A model generated the notes under the pieces. That model ran no database searches. It worked only from the letters and a program-made list of their open reading frames with translations, and was not told where the DNA came from. From Dugong dugon (lineage: Eukaryota; Chordata; Mammalia; Sirenia; Dugongidae), in contig CM057477.1 of the NCBI GenBank assembly GCA_030035585.1, positions 59,749,447 through 59,813,446 on the forward strand: a stretch of 64,000 nucleotides of DNA, written 5' to 3'. Below are positions 56,017 through 64,000 of the stretch, piece after piece (position 1 is the first letter of the stretch; each line of letters starts with the position of its first letter). The translations under genes were made by a program, and so were the position numbers.

Positions 56017-56310
56017 TTGCACTCTATGGAGTCCTGCTTATTTGAGGCAATACCTGTATGGTAATTTTACACAAATAACATGCACCTTCTACTTTTGTTT
56101 GCCAACTGAGCCCTCCCCCCTTGAGCTATTTTCACAAGTGCTGCTATGCCAGTTTTTTTTATACATCACTGTAAAAAGAATTAGCACAGCCCACTTACGA
56201 AAATACCTCAAGGTGCACAGGTGTGGCTGGCAAACAAATGTAGAAGGTACATGTTATTTGCATAAAAAATATGTTACTGATTTGGAATTTTGATGACAGT
56301 AAAGAATGTT

Positions 56311-56517
56311 TAGGAGTCCCTGTGTGGTGCAAAACAGCTAAGCGCTGGGCTACTAACAAAGGTTGACAGAGGCACCACACAAAGTTACCTCAGAAGAAAG
56401 GCCTGGTGATCTGCTTCCACTAGGTCACGGCCATAAAACTCTGTGGAGCACAGTTCTACTCTGAAACACATGGGGCCACCATGAGTTGGAATGGACTCAA
56501 TAGCAACTAGTTTGTAT
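56311..56517 (+). mobile_element. AfroSINE, second subfamily
   Basis: TTAGGAGTCCCTGTGTGGTG head with a damaged B box, AGAAAGGCCTGGTGATCTGC body, GAGCACAGTTCTACTCT, tail GAGTTGGAATGGACTCAATA. Confidence 0.92.
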
Positions 56518-56879
56518 TTTTTTAAAGAATGTTGACAAAAGCCATTTAAGAGATTGTGTTGAGAAATTAGTAAGAGTTAAGTGAAATGATTATAATCTTC
56601 AGTATGCTCTGTTGAAAAGAAACAGCAGCAGTTACGCGGACCAGGCAAATGAGATTTATGCCTCTCTTTCGGGGAGTTCGGGATGAGGAGAAGATTAATT
56701 CCTATATATTTATTTGGGATTTATAATTTTAAGCTTCATAGTTTTGTGGGGTTGTTATAAAAATGGGGTGGCATCAGACCTTGTGTAACTTCAGAAGGAG
56801 GAGAGAGAATCAAAATGAACATCAGGCCAAAGCTGATTCCTCTGAGGTGGAGGTCATAAATATCTCCATCCTCCAACCT
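56518..56879. other. Unassigned
   Basis: No recognised feature. Confidence 0.4.
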
Positions 56880-57780
56880 TTTTTTTTTAACCAATTCTGA
56901 CACCAGCTGTCCCTCCTACTCTCTACTTCTCTGCTAGGTTCGATAATTTGTTCAGTGGCCACACAGAACTCACAAACCATACTCACGATTATAGGGTTTA
57001 CCAGGGAAGTAACAGGTTACAATTCAGGATCAGGATCAAGATCAAATTGGAAGTAACAGGAGCAACTCAGGAGACAGTTTTTCAATCAGGACCACTTCTT
57101 CTTGGCTGCTGCCGCTGAGCCATTGCCGCTGGCCTGGGCCATTTCTCCTGGCCTAAGCCCTCGCTTCCAGCTTGGGCCCTATCGTGCTTAGGCAAGTGTT
57201 AAAGCTCTTTCTTTAGTTCTGCTGATAAGTGCCCCCAGACTCCCCACTCTGCAGGAAGCCTCCTGCCCGAAGGCTCTCGGCTCTTTTACTCTGCGTTACC
57301 GCGCTCACTGTAGCTGCCTCTCTCTGTGGGCCAGGAAGTCCACTGTGCCGTCTTGTGCCTGTCTCCTGGATCTGCTGCTGCTGTTTCCCCGCCACAGCTT
57401 CTGGCCCTCTCCCATGGTCTCCAGTGTTATAACTCCCTGTGTCTCTTGGGTTTAGGAGGTTCTTGGCGCAGGAACCCTGGGTCTCAAAGACGTGCTCTGC
57501 TCCCAACTCTTCTTCTTGATGGTAGTGGGGTCTCCCCTCAGCCTCTGAGATTGGCTCGTTTTAAGTGTAGCAGGCTGGCAAAATTGACCAATCCTCTCAT
57601 TAGGGTTCCATACACCTTACTTGCATTGTCCCACCCTTCAAGGGTTCCATGCATTTCATTTGTATTAGAAAACTGTCCAATCCCCTCGGTGGGCCCCAAG
57701 CACCTTATTTGCATAGTCCCATCGAATCATACAAGACCGTGGCTAGATGGGCCATAGAATGGTAATTGACTACACCACAG
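56880..57780 (-). mobile_element. LTR-like block, antisense
   Basis: Near 56965 GAACTCACAAACCATACTCA and AGGGTTTACCAGGGAAGTAA resemble 19045-19140 in the other LTR-like block. Near 57600-57720 CACCTTACTTGCATTG, CATTTCATTTGTATT and CACCTTATTTGCATAG form three spaced similar units, octamer-like when read backwards. The 143- and 97-codon frames here are not credible genes. Confidence 0.45.
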
Positions 57781-58271
57781 TTGTTTTAAAGTAAGGTGAA
57801 ATAAATGGGGAATACTGCCTTAACATAGCTGGATTTTCTTCTGTGTATGGAGGTTCTGGTGCTTTTTGATTTTGCTTGGGAGATAGTAATTAAGTATATT
57901 TCTTTCAGTTTGTGATTGGGATGGGGGTAGTATATTATTTCTATTTCACTTCTAAGGTTGGTTTATTTAGTATGTTACATTATTTGGGGGCTCTTTTTAT
58001 ACTTTATTAGTTAGGATGCTATCAGCTGCAAAACAAAAAACACTGTATCATATTGACTTAAACACCTGGCAGGGGGAGCAAGCACTGATGCCACTTCTGT
58101 GATTCTCATGGCTTTGCCCGCCTCTGTGTTAGCTGTATCCTTAGGCTGGTCGCAAAATGCCTGAATCACTTGCAGGTGTCATGTCCAGACAGCAGGCAGA
58201 AAACAGGCCACCTCTTCTGGTATACCCAAAGCAGTACTCCAGCAGACCTCTCCTCACAAATCGTTGGCCAG
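57781..58271. other. Unassigned, possible ancient repeat at its right
   Basis: 57995-58265 (TTAGGATGCTATCAGCTGCA, TGGCTTTGCCCGCCTC, GACAGCAGGCAGAAAACAGG) resembles the ancient repeat at 34130-34440. The family is not named. Confidence 0.35.
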
Positions 58272-58353
58272 AACTGGGTCATATGCCCACCCCTAAGCTA
58301 ATTACTTGCTGAAACTGGGTCATATGCCCACCCCTAAGCTAATTACTTGCTGA
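58272..58353. repeat. 41-bp perfect tandem duplication
   Basis: AACTGGGTCATATGCCCACC begins both copies (58272 and 58313). The copies run to ATTACTTGCTGA without a spacer. Confidence 0.93.
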
Positions 58354-58421
58354 CAAAGGGAAAGGAATTCCCATAAGCAGTTTATTAAACTGATTGATAT
58401 CCACTTGCTAGAGCTAGGAAT

Positions 58422-58628
58422 AGGAGCCCTGGTGGCACAATGGTTAAGTGCTCGGCTGCGCACTGGAAGGTTGGTGGTTTGAACCTACCCAGCAGCTCCG
58501 CGGGAGAAAGTTCTGGCAATCTGCTCTTGTAAAGATTACAACCTAGAAAACCTTATGGGGCAGTTCTACTTTTTCACATGGCGTCTCTGTGAGTCGGAAT
58601 AGACTCGACGGCACCTAACAACAACAAC
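58422..58628 (+). mobile_element. AfroSINE with perfect 12-bp duplication and RTE tail
   Basis: AGAGCTAGGAAT occurs at 58410-58421 and 58629-58640. The tail GAATAGACTCGACGGCACCT runs into AACAACAACAAC, the RTE-type end. The body has CTTGTAAAGATTACAACCTA and TTTTTCACATGGCGTCTCTG, a variant also hinted at in 32327-32573 and 51101-51276. Confidence 0.97.
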
Positions 58629-58640
58629 AGAGCTAGGAAT

Positions 58641-59007
58641 AGAGTTAGAATCCTCTAAGCACACAACGTGCAGAGAAGAGTAAATACCTAAATAAAACTG
58701 AGGTTCTTTTGGGAAGGAGGAAGAGGGAAATGGATGTTGGGTAGAGTCTTGTACCTGTTCCTAGCATTACATTGATGTCACCCCAAAACCGACCAATTAC
58801 AGATTAGATGGTAGGAACATAAGTATATATAGACTAAGCTGCTGTGACAGAACCTCCAATAACAGTTGTTTAAATAAAATAAAAGTGTAATTCACCCTCA
58901 CCACTAACAGTTTAGAGGCGTGTGGTCCAGAGCTGGTAGGTAGTTCTACCCTGCTCAATACATGGGTTGAGTATCAGTTAGAGTAGCCAAGTTGCAATGA
59001 CAAAAAA
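58641..59007. other. Unassigned
   Basis: No recognised feature. CAACAGTT-type words but no motif cluster. Confidence 0.4.
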
Positions 59008-59171
59008 CCCAAAACCAAACCCATGCTGTCAAGTTGATTCCAACTCATTATGACCCTATAGGACAGAGTGGAACTGCCCCATTGGGTTTCCAAGGAGTGG
59101 CTAGTGGATTCAGACTGCCAGCCTTTTGCTTAGCAGCCTGAGCTGTTAACCACTGCACCACCAGAGCTCCA
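59008..59171 (-). mobile_element. AfroSINE, short form
   Basis: CATGCTGTCAAGTTGATTCC tail side, GGGTTTCCAAGGAGTGGCTA junction, CACTGCACCACCAGAGCTCC head side. No clear duplication. Confidence 0.93.
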
Positions 59172-59535
59172 AACTGACCCCCAAATTAGAACATTTAGAG
59201 AACAAAGATGTTTATTTCTCTCACAGATCACAGTCCAAAGAGAGCTTTTGAGGTCAGTCAGGTGCTCTGCTGCCCTGGTCCATTCTGGGATCCAGGTTCC
59301 TTCCATGTTGTTTCTTAGCCATCTCACCAGGAGATTGTCCTTGTTTGTGAGGTCAAAGCCATGTCACCGTTCCCAAGTCCTAATCAGAAAATGGAAAAAG
59401 AGAATATGGAGGAAGTTGACCCATGTATAAAGGTCTAGACCAAAAGCAGCACTCATTACTTCAGCACATTTTCTATTGGCAAGATCTAATTGCAGATGCC
59501 TGAGAAATGTAATTTGAAGCTAGGTGGCCGAGTAA
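59172..59535. other. Unassigned
   Basis: ATTTATTTCTCTCACAGATC resembles part of the LTR-like repeat of 50799. Otherwise nothing. Confidence 0.35.
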
Positions 59536-59742
59536 CCAAAACCAAACCAGTTGCTGTCAAGTTCATGCCGATTCATGGCAACTTCATGTGTGTCAGAGTA
59601 GAACTGTGCTCCACAGGGTTTTCAATGGCTGATTTTTCAGACTTAGAGCACCAGGCTTTCTTCCGAGCTGCCTCTGGTTAGGCTTGAACCTCCAGCCTTT
59701 CAGTTAGCAGCGTACTATGTAGTTAACTATTTGTATCACCCA
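59536..59742 (-). mobile_element. AfroSINE, second subfamily
   Basis: TTGCTGTCAAGTTCATGCCG tail side, GTGCTCCACAGGGTTTTCAA, CCAGGCTTTCTTCCGAGCTG and CCTTTCAGTTAGCAGCG head side. Confidence 0.93.
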
Positions 59743-60424
59743 AGTATTTTGGGAGGCCAAGTACCCACCTAAAATAAGAGAGAAAGGAAGAGTAAAGTAT
59801 GGTAGACCATTCTCTCACACAAGTTTCTCTCTGCTCTGCATAGAATCTTTCTATCTGGAGACTATTTATTAAACCAAGTTTTGCTTAATGCCTAAGGCCC
59901 ATAATTACCCATCATAATATTGCTGAATTTGGAAACTTGCCATCCTTTCACCGTAGGTAAGACTGGTATTAGTAGGGAAGCAGTGTTAGTAGATTCGTTA
60001 TGAGTAAAAAAATATTTCCAGAGGTGCTTTTTACAAAAAATGTACATGAGTTTAGCCTTCCAGAAAAACATGAGTAGTTTTAAACTTTTATAACCTAAGT
60101 TTAGTAAAAAAGCAACAGGCATGTTTGGGAAGTGAGTGGTAAATTCTCTTCTCAAAGTCAGTATGGACTTTGGTTTTGCTACTTATGAGATGACTGCTTG
60201 CTTCCTCACCTAGAAACTTATTCTTTGGGTGGTTTTAGGATGTTGTCCTAAATTTTAATATTTGTTCTTTTATATGCTGTTTTCAATTTTTGTTTTTTGT
60301 CGTACCTGCAAAGTAGTTTTTAGAAGGATTAATAAGTAGATGATGTATACCCTTTGTATGTGAGTAAATTAAAATGAAATTAAGTGTTGTTAAAAATTGT
60401 TTCTAGAATCTTAAGTACAGCCTT
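59743..60424. other. AT-rich stretch, nothing recognised
   Basis: An 87-codon minus frame (59892-60155) has no motif. Confidence 0.4.
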
Positions 60425-60518
60425 CCGTATACTAAGAGCTCTATGAGGGTAGGCATTTATGTTTGCTATGCTTGCTGCTCTGTCTTCAATACTCAGAACA
60501 GTTCCTGGCATATACCAA

Positions 60519-60730
60519 AAAAAAAAAATCAAACCCGATGCCGTCAAGTCAGTTCTGACTCACAGCGACCCTGTAAGACAGAGTAGATCTGCCCCACAGG
60601 GTTTCCAAGGCTGTAAATCGTTAGGGTAGCAGACTGCCACATCTTTCTCCCAAAAAGCAGCTAGTGGGTTTGAACCACTGACTTTTCAGTTAGCAGCCGA
60701 GCGCTTAACAACTATGCCACCAGGGCTCCT
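60519..60730 (-). mobile_element. AfroSINE, full-length common form
   Basis: CCCGATGCCGTCAAGTCAGT tail side after an A-run, CTGCCACATCTTTCTCCCAA block, AACTATGCCACCAGGGCTCC head side. Confidence 0.95.
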
Positions 60731-60741
60731 TTGCTGTCATT

Positions 60742-61232
60742 TGCTGTTGTTGTTGTTAGGTGCCATCGAGTTGGTTCCGACTCATAGTGACCCTGTGTAC
60801 AACAGAACGAAACACTGCCTGGTCCTCCACCATCCTCACAGTTGTCGCCATGTTTGAATCTATTGTGGCAGCCATTGTGTCAGTCCTTCTCACTGAGGGT
60901 CTTCCTCTTTTTCACTGACCCTCTACCAAGCATGATGCCCTTCTCCAGGGACTGGTCCCTCCTGAAAGCATGTCCAAAGTTCATGAGCCGAAGTCTTGCC
61001 ATCCTTGCTTCTGAGGAGCGTTCTGGCTGTACTTCTTCCAGGACAGATTTGTTCGTTCTTCTGGTGGTCCATGGTATATTCAGTAGTCTTCGTCAACCCC
61101 ATAATTTCAAAGCCATCAGTTCTTTTGTCCTCTTTATTCATCGTCCGCTTTCACGTGCATGTGAGGTGACTGAAAAATACCATGGCTTGGGTCAGGCGTG
61201 CACCTTAGTCCTTCAAGGGACATCTTTTTTTA
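60742..61232 (-). mobile_element. RTE-type LINE 3' end with RT C-terminus
   Basis: On the plus strand it starts GTTGTTGTTGTTAGGTGCCA (reversed tail) and runs to CAAGGGACATCTTTTTT. On the minus strand, 61141-60923 still reads 72 codons of the RTE polyprotein C-terminus (DHQKNEQICPGRSTARTLL), then GTNSMAPNN-like codons at the tail. The catalytic RT domain is absent because of 5' truncation. Confidence 0.9.
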
Positions 61233-61285
61233 AAAAAAAAAAAAAACACTTTAAAGAGGTCTTTTGCACCAGATTTCCTGGTATA

Positions 61286-61335
61286 TAAACCCCGTTGCCG
61301 TTGAGTAGATTCAGACTCATAGCGACCCTATCGCG
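61286..61335 (-). mobile_element. Tail-only AfroSINE/RTE fragment
   Basis: CCCGTTGCCGTTGAGTAGAT through ACTCATAGCGACCCTATCGC. No body follows. Confidence 0.75.
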
Positions 61336-61383
61336 ACCTCGCATATAGTAGGCATCAAATAAATATTTCTTAACTAAGTGAAT

Positions 61384-61559
61384 TAAAAAAAAAAAAAAAA
61401 CCAAACCCATAGCCGTCGAGTTGATGCCAACTCATAGTGACCCTAAAGGACAGGGTAGAACCTGCCCCATAGGGTTTCCAAGGAGTGCCTGGTGGATTCG
61501 AACTGCCGACCTTTTGGTTAGCAGCCATAGCTCTTAACCACTACACCACCAGGGTTTCC
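61384..61559 (-). mobile_element. AfroSINE, short form, with duplication
   Basis: Begins with an A-run, CCATAGCCGTCGAGTTGATG, GGATTCGAACTGCCG (B box kept), ends CACCACCAGGGTTTCC. CTAAGTGAAT flanks it at 61374-61383 and 61562-61571. Confidence 0.95.
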
Positions 61560-61571
61560 AGCTAAGTGAAT

Positions 61572-62207
61572 AGTATATATAAAATAAAATGTATTTCATA
61601 CGTGAATCATTGAACCTGATTTTTACGTCTGCACGTAAGGATTTTATATAGGGTTACTGTGACTTGGAATCTACTCGAAGGCAACAGGTTATTTCTTAGT
61701 CAGCTGTGTGAAGTAATCTTCATTTGCCTCAGGTTCCAAGGGAGGAGTGAGCAAACATTTGAGTCCTCCCTGGCCCTGTATAATCTCAGCAGATGAACAC
61801 TGTATGCAGAGACTCATATATGATAATGGTTGCACATGTGTGATACGGCTAACACCAGCTTCAGTGATGCAGAGATAGGTGATCTGGGAAGAGGGGGGAA
61901 AATGTTCTATTCCATCCCAGTAGCAATGAGAACAGCTGCTTTTTTTCAAGATAAGTGTTCTCAAGTGAAGAGGAGTATGGGTAGGATGAAGAATAAAAAT
62001 AATTTGGATTCTAGAATGACCTTTTGGGGTTAGAGCCATAGGATTAAACAGTCTTCTAAAGACTAAGTGGATAAATTGACCTGTCTTATGATTTACTTTC
62101 TCCTCTATTCGAGAAATAATGTATCACTGAAAACATTGAAAAAGTAGAGGCAAACTTTTTCTATTAAACAGTCTTAGTGCCTCCCTCTCCTTTGTGAATC
62201 CATTAAC
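61572..62207. other. Unassigned, with a SINE-tail scrap
   Basis: 61644-61690 (GGGTTACTGTGACTTGGAAT, CTACTCGAAGGCAACAGG) is a plus-strand AfroSINE 3' end without body. The 116-codon minus frame (61689-62039) has no motif. Confidence 0.45.
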
Positions 62208-62399
62208 CAACAAAAACCAGTTGCCGTTGAGTGGATTCTGACTCATGGTGACCCCATGTGTTTCAGAGTAGAGCTGTGCTTAAAGAGCTTTTCAGTGATT
62301 TTTCAGAAGTAGATCAACAGGCCTTTCTTTCCAGGCACCTCTAGGTGGATGCAAACCTCCAAACCTTTCAGTTAACCAGTTGCACTGCCCAGGGTTTCC
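62208..62399 (-). mobile_element. AfroSINE, second subfamily
   Basis: CAGTTGCCGTTGAGTGGATT tail side, GACCCCATGTGTTTCAGAGT, CAGGCCTTTCTTTCCAGGCA, CCTTTCAGTTAACCAGTTGC head side. CCTTTGTGAATCCATTA before and CCTGTGAATCCATTA after suggest a duplication (62189-62205 and 62398-62412). Confidence 0.94.
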
Positions 62400-63508
62400 T
62401 GTGAATCCATTATTTTTTACAAGTAGGACTCTATGACCAATGGGCAAATGCAGGAGCGTTACTCAGGTGGCACATCTGGAAGAGATGGTATTTAAGTCCA
62501 GCATTTCAGGGTGAGTCGGTGGTGGGAATCGTGATATTTGATTAATTCGTTTCTAAGAACAATTAAGGCATTTTAAAAAAAATCTGTGAGAGCCAGGTTA
62601 TCCTTTTCAGGGTGTCAGTCATGCTCATCAAAGTCATCATAAGAGTTTATGATATATGTGTCTGTCTATCTATCTATGAATTTAGAGAACTCAGAAATCT
62701 GAGAATTTTCTGTGCAGATATTCTTGAGGAAGAACCAGAGAAATTGAGAGACAGAACTTTGACTGAAGATACAAATGAAATTCTGGAAAATCAGCATATA
62801 TTGCACATAGCATGATAGCCCTTTGTGTAATAAGTGCATGTGGTGAACATATGACTCCTGGTTATACGTTGTTTGGCTGCCAGGTCCCTGAGCTTCACCC
62901 CATCCTTAATATAACACTGACCTCAACTCCTACCTGACAGTGAACTCCGTTCTTGGATTGGGAGCACTGGGAGATCATTGTGATCAGCAGGAATGGGGCC
63001 AGGTTGTCTGTTTTGCACATTAGTTAGTAGTTTAATAAAAACAAACTTTATCTTCAGTGGTTTATTTTAGGCCACATCAAAATGTCCCTACATCAAAACA
63101 GTTGTCTCATTGTGGCCACGTGTGAAAGCGGTTACATCAAAATGTCATGTGTGGGCAAAGAGATTATTCTTGGAAGTGAGTTGGGGTATTTGGTAAAGGA
63201 AGAAGTAAATTCAGAATTGGAGGGATGGATTTTTACCCCCTTTACAATCGAGTTATCGATGTGCCGGTCACAAGTATTCGTCTAACTCTGGAAGAAAGGC
63301 CCATCTATGTTCACGTGTCTCTGAAAGAAAAACCCAAGCATTAGCGTAACACTACTACCACCTAGTGGTAATATGTTGTACTTTTGTTATTTCGTGAAAA
63401 ACGTGCATCTGGTATTTATGAAGCACGCATATTTTGTACACTCTTGTTTAAATACAAGTATAATAGCACTTTATAAAATTACATATATTTGTCTCTCTGA
63501 TATTAATT
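62400..63508. other. 1.1-kb stretch without recognised repeats
   Basis: Frames at 62612-62815 and 63082-63285 (67 codons each) have no recognisable motif. A direct ATCAAAATGTC repeat lies at 63077 and 63136 (CATCAAAATGTC). A CTCF-like word is near 63355. Confidence 0.45.
63350..63372 (-). promoter_or_regulatory. CTCF-like core word
   Basis: Plus strand CTACCACCTAGTGGTAATA, so the minus strand reads ACCACTAGGTGGTA. This resembles the CTCF core CCACTAGGTGGC. One word in unconstrained DNA is weak evidence. Confidence 0.25.
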
Positions 63509-64000
63509 GTTGTTGTTAGGTGCTGCTGAGTTGGTTCCAACTTATAGCAACCCTGTGTACAACAGAAGGAGACCCTTCCCAGTCCTGTGCCATCCTCACA
63601 ATCATTGCTATGTTTGAGCCTGTTGTTGCAGCCACTGTGTCAGTCTGTCTCGTTGAGGGTCTTCCTCTTTTTCACTGACCCTCTACTTTACCAGCATAAT
63701 GTCCTTTTCCAGGGACTAATCCCTCTTGATAACATGTCCAAAATATATGAGACAAAGTCTCGCCATCCTCACTTCCAAGGAGCACTCTGACTATATTTCT
63801 TTCAAGACAGATTCATTCATTCTTCTGGCAGTCCATGGTATATTTGATATCCTTTGCCAACACCGTAGTTCAGAGGCATCAATTCTTGTTCGGTCTACCT
63901 TATTCGTTGTCCAGCTTTCTCATCCATATGAGACAATTGAAAATACCATGGCTTAGGTCAGGCGCCCCTTAGTCTTCAATGTGACATCTTTGCTTTTTAA
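63509..64000 (-). mobile_element. RTE-type LINE 3' end, continues past the window
   Basis: GTTGTTGTTAGGTGCTGCTG start, GTGTACAACAGAAGGAGACC, TTCATTCATTCTTCTGGCAG, CATGGCTTAGGTCAGGCGCC. Parallel to 60742-61232 but reaches at least as far 5'. Plus-strand frames (63587-63790, 63726-63956) are antisense shadows. Confidence 0.9.

Larger units (their letters stand above)
60425..61383 (+). repeat. L2 3' end split by three younger insertions
   Basis: Left piece 60425-60514 (AGAGCTCTATGAGGGTAGGC, CAGAACAGTTCCTGGCATAT) and right piece 61341-61383 (GCATATAGTAGGCATCAAAT, AAATATTTCTTAACTAAGTG) are consecutive in L2. GGCATATA / GCATATA occurs at both edges of the insert block. Confidence 0.7.

Noticed and set aside
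57326-57757. 143-codon plus-strand frame
   Set aside because: Lies in a probable antisense LTR. A 97-codon frame overlaps it on the other strand. No domain.
60842-61288. 148-codon plus-strand frame as a gene
   Set aside because: Antisense of the RTE 3' end. The minus strand holds the recognisable RTE C-terminal codons.

Overview
The window is non-coding nuclear DNA of an afrotherian mammal, most likely an elephant or a close paenungulate relative. The evidence is the very high density of AfroSINEs (tRNA-headed SINEs of about 150-210 bp with the tail motif GAGTCGGAATCGACTCGACGG), RTE-type LINE 3' ends with the same tail, and L1s of a non-primate type with a long 3' UTR. I found no cellular exon, tRNA, rRNA or CRISPR. 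Every open frame with recognisable protein similarity belongs to a decayed retroelement. Family names come from reading consensus-like features, not from a database search.

Region by region. 1-11.5 kb: an internally deleted RTE at the edge, scattered AfroSINEs including a head-to-head pair at 3.8-4.2 kb, two L2/MIR relics and long AT-rich stretches with nothing recognisable. 11.5-14.2 kb: a 5'-truncated L1 split by an AfroSINE. 14.4-19.5 kb: SINEs, a perfect 148-bp tandem duplication and an antisense LTR-like block. 19.9-33.9 kb: an old L1 repeatedly split by younger elements. The centre is a chain of nested insertions: old L1, a second L1 flanked by a perfect 12-bp target-site duplication, the 3' UTR of a third L1, an ERV-L-like provirus, and a solo LTR inside its integrase. 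35.8-38.4 kb and 40.26-47.87 kb: two L1s lying tail to tail. The second is full length on the minus strand, with a near-perfect 12-bp duplication and every ORF broken. 48-64 kb: AfroSINEs, RTE 3' ends, L2 relics, LTR-like blocks, two alternating purine-pyrimidine tracts and several repeat-free stretches that would be the first places to look for conserved non-coding elements.

The elements relate to each other rather than to host genes. AfroSINEs share their 3' tail with the RTE LINEs that presumably mobilised them. The ERV-L-like element carries the pro-RT-RNaseH-integrase-dUTPase order known for that group and no env. Its left LTR is of a different type from its right LTR. I do not see evidence of an undescribed functional system. 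The most unusual observations are this mismatched-LTR provirus, the depth of the nest, the palindromic AfroSINE pair with a shared rare variant, and the identical tandem duplication.
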